Below, in pieces: positions 61,190 to 64,000 of a DNA stretch of 64,000 nt (within the stretch, counting starts at the first letter, position 1; every line of letters starts with the position of its first letter). This DNA is from Actinomadura macra NBRC 14102 (GTDB lineage Bacteria; Actinomycetota; Actinomycetes; Streptosporangiales; Streptosporangiaceae): contig NZ_BCQT01000010.1 of NCBI RefSeq assembly GCF_001552215.1, positions 646,298 to 710,297 of the forward strand, written 5' to 3'. Position numbers and translations under genes: made by a program. Under the pieces are notes generated by a model, which saw nothing but the letters and a program-made list of their open reading frames with translations, ran no database searches and had not been told where the DNA came from.

Positions 61190-61404
61190 TGCAGCCTGAT
61201 ACGCCGGGTCTTTGGGAGGACCCGAGGGGCGGCCCTTGGACGTGGTGGTGGCTGTTGAGCGGGCCTCGTCACCTCCACCCGACGTCCGTGCGGCCAGTGC
61301 CGCGAAGCCCCACCGCAGGCAGCCGCGCGGCAGAACGCGGCGGCGGGGAGCCCGCCCTTCCCGCCGCCGCCCGTCCACCCCGAAAAGACGATCCCGATGA
61401 GTAG
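61189..61404 (+). CDS. possible small hypothetical protein
   Basis: A 71-codon frame from GTG 61189 overlaps the previous stop (TAGTG) and ends 8 nt inside the next gene. It is Pro/Arg/Trp-rich (GGPWTWWWLLSGPRHLHP) with no known family. The tight spacing supports translation; the composition does not. Confidence 0.4.
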   Translation: MQPDTPGLWEDPRGGPWTWWWLLSGPRHLHPTSVRPVPRSPTAGSRAAERGGGEPALPAAARPPRKDDPDE

Positions 61405-61618
61405 GACGTACGAGGTCATCGGCGACACCGAGATGATCATCATTGTGGACGGCACGACCCGCGAGGTCGTCGGCGCCGCCTACGCCGAGAAGGACTCGCG
61501 CTGGTGGCTCGGCATCCTGCACGGCCGGGTCCGTCGCCTGTACGTCCTGGCTCACACGCGATCCGCACCTAAACGTCGCACGGCGTCTTCAGCGTTAGAC
61601 CCCCTGGCCCCGGGATAG
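61397..61618 (+). CDS. small hypothetical protein
   Basis: This 73-residue protein starts at ATG 61397. It forms a compact beta-rich unit: TYEVIGDTEMIIIVDGTTRE, then KDSRWWLGILHGRVRRLYVL. The RWW motif followed by G recalls the GRWWA proteins, but the rest differs. There is no signal peptide. It lies inside the small-gene operon downstream of the XRE regulator. Confidence 0.6.
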   Translation: MSRTYEVIGDTEMIIIVDGTTREVVGAAYAEKDSRWWLGILHGRVRRLYVLAHTRSAPKRRTASSALDPLAPG

Positions 61619-61673
61619 CTGGCTGGGTGGCTTCCCTGGGGTCGCGGCATATTTCCCAAAGAGACGAGGAACG

Positions 61674-61997
61674 ATGGCCTCCTTGCCAACTCGCGAGTTC
61701 GGGCCGCTGGAGCAGTTGCACGCGGCCGTCCGGCGCCGAGCCCCGCAGGCAATCATCGCGGTAGCTGGGAAGTCTTCGAACGCGGGACCCAACACCGAGC
61801 CCGTGAGGTGGGCGAGTGTGACGTACCGGTGCGTCGGGCCGTTGCGCATCGTGTGGGACGAGCGGCTGGGTGTCTACAGGTGGCACAGCGGACCGAACTC
61901 TGGTGAGCACCTCGGGTCCGATACCGAGGACGCGGCCAAGCGGATCGCCGTCCGCCTCCAAACGCCGATCGGCCCCTCGCCCTCCGGGCGAACGTAG
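61674..61997 (+). CDS. small conserved element protein (LHAA-RRRAPQ family)
   Basis: This 107-residue protein starts at ATG 61674 behind GAGGAACG. LEQLHAAVRRRAPQ and VTYRCVGPLRIVWDE match the protein at 26445-26732. A short Ser/Asn loop is inserted relative to that protein. It is the last small gene before the radical SAM fusion. The function is unknown. Confidence 0.72.
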   Translation: MASLPTREFGPLEQLHAAVRRRAPQAIIAVAGKSSNAGPNTEPVRWASVTYRCVGPLRIVWDERLGVYRWHSGPNSGEHLGSDTEDAAKRIAVRLQTPIGPSPSGRT

Positions 61998-62207
61998 AGC
62001 CAGGAGTGGCGCGGCCAGACTTCCGACCGCTGCGGCAGGCCGCGCTGCTCCTGTCCGACTACGGCCCCGGGTTGAGGGGCGCGCACTCGGGGCCGCACGC
62101 CTGACATCCCGGCACACCGTCGTTGGGCAAAACCCTCACCTGTCGATGACCCGCAGGAGCAGCACGGCTGTCCACGTGGGGAAGAAGCGAGAGCACCCGG
62201 AGGCACG

Positions 62208-64000
62208 ATGGCACCGGCCCCGCGAATGCTGTGGCTGGAGTTGACCACCACGCACGGCCAGCTTGCTTGCGGCCGCTGCTGCATCGACACCTGCGCCGAA
62301 GGCCACAACGGCATCATGACCCTCGGCGGTTGGCGCGACGTCATCGGCCAGGCAGCCGATCTGGGCGTCGAGGTGATCCGGCTCATCGGTGGCGAGCCGA
62401 CCCTGCACCCGGACCTGCCCGTTCTTCTCGCCGCCGCCCGCCGCGCCGGCATCCAGGTCGAGGTGCACAGCGATCTCGTCCATGTCACCTCGCGGGTGTG
62501 GGCCGCACTCGCCCGTGACGGTGTGCGCGTGGCCACCAGCTTCTATAGCGACGACCGGGACGAGCACCAGCAGATCACCGGCCACGACACCTACCAGCAA
62601 ACCTGCTCCAACATCACCCGCGCGCTAGAGATGGGCCTCCCGATTCGTATCAACCTGATCGAGGTTCTGGACGGGCAGCGCGTCGCCCAGGCCCACGCAA
62701 TGCTCACCCGGATGGGCGTGCGGCAGATCCGCACCGCTCACGTCCGCCCGTTCGGTCGCGCCTCCGCAGCCGAAGGAAATAGGGCGAGCGGTCTTTGCGG
62801 CCATTGCGGCGAGGCGAGCGCCGCCATCCTCGCCACTGCGCAGATCGCGCCGTGCCCAATGTCGCGATGGATGGCCGAGGGCGATGTCCGCACCGATGCC
62901 CTGGCCCCGCTACTGGAACGGGTGCGGCAACGAGCCGCGGCAGAGATCGCCCCCTTCTATGCCGAGTGCGGTCCGCACGACGGCTGCCGCCCGCCCTACG
63001 CGCCGCAAGAGTGCGCCCCCAACATCCCCCAGCACCCCCGAGGACTAACGCCGATGAGCCGCCGCGACGCGACCTTCCACACCCACGTGCAGGCCCTCGC
63101 CGACTTTCTGACCGACGCCGGTGTGCTCACCGACCCGCTGTGGCGCGAGGCCCTGCACGAGGTCCCGCGAGACCGATTCGTCCCGGCCGTCGCCTACGCC
63201 ACCTCCTACCTTCCCGACGAGGCCGACCGGCCCATCGACCGCGGCAGGGACCGCGCGGGCTGGTACAACACCGTCTACCGCAACTTCGCGATCATGACCC
63301 AGCAGGACGAGGGCGCCACCGACGCCACTGCCCCATCCGGAACTCCGACGTGTTCTCTCTCGTGCCCGCAGGCGGCGATGGAGTACCTGCATCTGCTCGA
63401 TCTGCAAGGCCACCACCGTGTGCTGGAGATCGGGACGGGAACGGGGTGGACGGCCGGGATGCTGGCATGGCGGGTCGGCGGCCGCAACGTCATCACCGTC
63501 GAGGTCGACAAGGCACTCGCCGAGACCGCCCGCACCAACCTCAACAGCCTCGACCACCTCTCCCAGCCACCGCAGGTCATCACCGGCGACGGGGCCGACG
63601 GCCACGCCGTGCGCGCCCCCTACGACCGGGTACACGTCACCTGCGGCGTCCAGACCATCCCGCACGCCTGGATCGAGCAGACCCGGCCCGGCGGGCAGAT
63701 CGTGCTGCCCTACATGCCGATCGCCGGCGCCCACGGTCACCAACTCCGCCTAGACGTCCTGGACCCCGAGACCGCGGTCGGACGGTTCACCGGCGGCAGC
63801 GGCTTCATGATGCTCCGCAGCCAGCGCACCTCCCCAGCCAGCGACTTCGACACCGCCGGTCTCGGCGTTCGGACCACCGCCCGACTCGACCCGCGGCTGA
63901 TCACCGAAGCCGACGGCGGCGCCCAACTCTGCATCGCCGCCCTCGTCCCTGGCCTGGGCATCAGCACCGAACGGACCCAGGCCGCAGACGGCAAGTGGAC
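62208..64000 (+). CDS. radical SAM / PCMT-like methyltransferase fusion (runs off window)
   Basis: One frame stays open from ATG 62208 (ATG 62226 alternative) to the window end, at least 597 residues. Residues 1-280 are a radical-SAM-type domain (RLIGGEPTLHPDLPVLLAAA, HVRPFGRASA, CGHCGE, APCPMSRWM, ECAP). The remainder, from Met283, is a protein-isoaspartate-methyltransferase-like domain (LHEVPRDRFVP, VLEIGTGTGWTAGMLA, VITGDGADG, DRVHVTCGVQTIPHAW). Relatives I recall are two separate genes. The CxxxCxxC motif reads GQLACGRC, so the first cysteine is Gly17 while Cys21 and Cys24 remain. A stop (TAA at 63046) lies just before the methyltransferase Met in another frame, so one indel could have joined them. 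Confidence 0.8.
   Translation, partial: MAPAPRMLWLELTTTHGQLACGRCCIDTCAEGHNGIMTLGGWRDVIGQAADLGVEVIRLIGGEPTLHPDLPVLLAAARRAGIQVEVHSDLVHVTSRVWAALARDGVRVATSFYSDDRDEHQQITGHDTYQQTCSNITRALEMGLPIRINLIEVLDGQRVAQAHAMLTRMGVRQIRTAHVRPFGRASAAEGNRASGLCGHCGEASAAILATAQIAPCPMSRWMAEGDVRTDALAPLLERVRQRAAAEIAPFYAECGPHDGCRPPYAPQECAPNIPQHPRGLTPMSRRDATFHTHVQALADFLTDAGVLTDPLWREALHEVPRDRFVPAVAYATSYLPDEADRPIDRGRDRAGWYNTVYRNFAIMTQQDEGATDATAPSGTPTCSLSCPQAAMEYLHLLDLQGHHRVLEIGTGTGWTAGMLAWRVGGRNVITVEVDKALAETARTNLNSLDHLSQPPQVITGDGADGHAVRAPYDRVHVTCGVQTIPHAWIEQTRPGGQIVLPYMPIAGAHGHQLRLDVLDPETAVGRFTGGSGFMMLRSQRTSPASDFDTAGLGVRTTARLDPRLITEADGGAQLCIAALVPGLGISTERTQAADGKW

Noticed and set aside
19112..64000. CRISPR array or Cas genes
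   Set aside because: No regularly spaced repeats and no Cas-like proteins were seen.

Overview
The window is very GC-rich, has dense 4-nt start/stop overlaps, frequent GTG starts and actinobacterial gene families (DUF4407, PspC, Replic_Relax, DUF2637/SpdB, XRE regulators paired with RsbW-like ATPases). It is chromosomal DNA of a filamentous actinomycete. A Streptosporangiales/Actinomadura-like host is my best guess, but no marker here proves it.

Positions 1-19111 are host chromosome. The start of asd is cut by the left edge. It is followed by a tightly coupled minus-strand operon (12849 down to 423): a radical-SAM activase-like protein, a coiled-coil protein, a tandem-AAA+ CbxX/EccA-like ATPase, a zinc-ribbon protein, a TRAFAC-like GTPase, its large GAP1-like partner, an Hsp70/actin-fold protein and a second coiled-coil protein. 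It resembles the GTPase/GAP1 NTP-dependent conflict-system families. DUF4407, PspC, MFS transporter, metallopeptidase and metallophosphoesterase genes follow, then tRNA-Glu(UUC).

From the 3' end of that tRNA onward the DNA is mobile. The 11-bp string GTAGGGGGTAC ends the tRNA (19102-19112) and recurs at 36505-36515. Each copy lies inside the 3' end of a large serine integrase gene. I read this as two related elements in tandem. Element A (about 19.1-36.5 kb) has int1, a composite remnant of three genes that are intact in B, a winged-helix protein, an RsbW-like ATPase, an M48 protease, small accessory proteins, an XRE/TPR regulator with an ASCH protein, a DUF2971 protein, a radical-SAM cassette and decayed fragments. 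It has no conjugation genes. Element B (from 36.5 kb past the right edge) has int2, two DNA-methyltransferase-like genes, a complete-looking type IV secretion module (pilin, TrbL/VirB6, PrgI-like, VirB4, coupling ATPase, Replic_Relax, SLT-NlpC hydrolase, SpdB-like), a winged-helix/MoxR/VWA operon, an RsbW-like ATPase, a GNAT enzyme, an XRE regulator with small proteins, and a radical-SAM/methyltransferase fusion that runs off the end.

A and B share at least six gene types in related local order, so A is probably a reduced relative of B. The most novel-looking items are the state-dependent integrase tails, the conserved ORF overlapping each integrase start, the radical-SAM cassette at 32656-34358, the radical-SAM/methyltransferase fusion that lacks the first cluster cysteine, and the zincin-VWA/MoxR/winged-helix operon.
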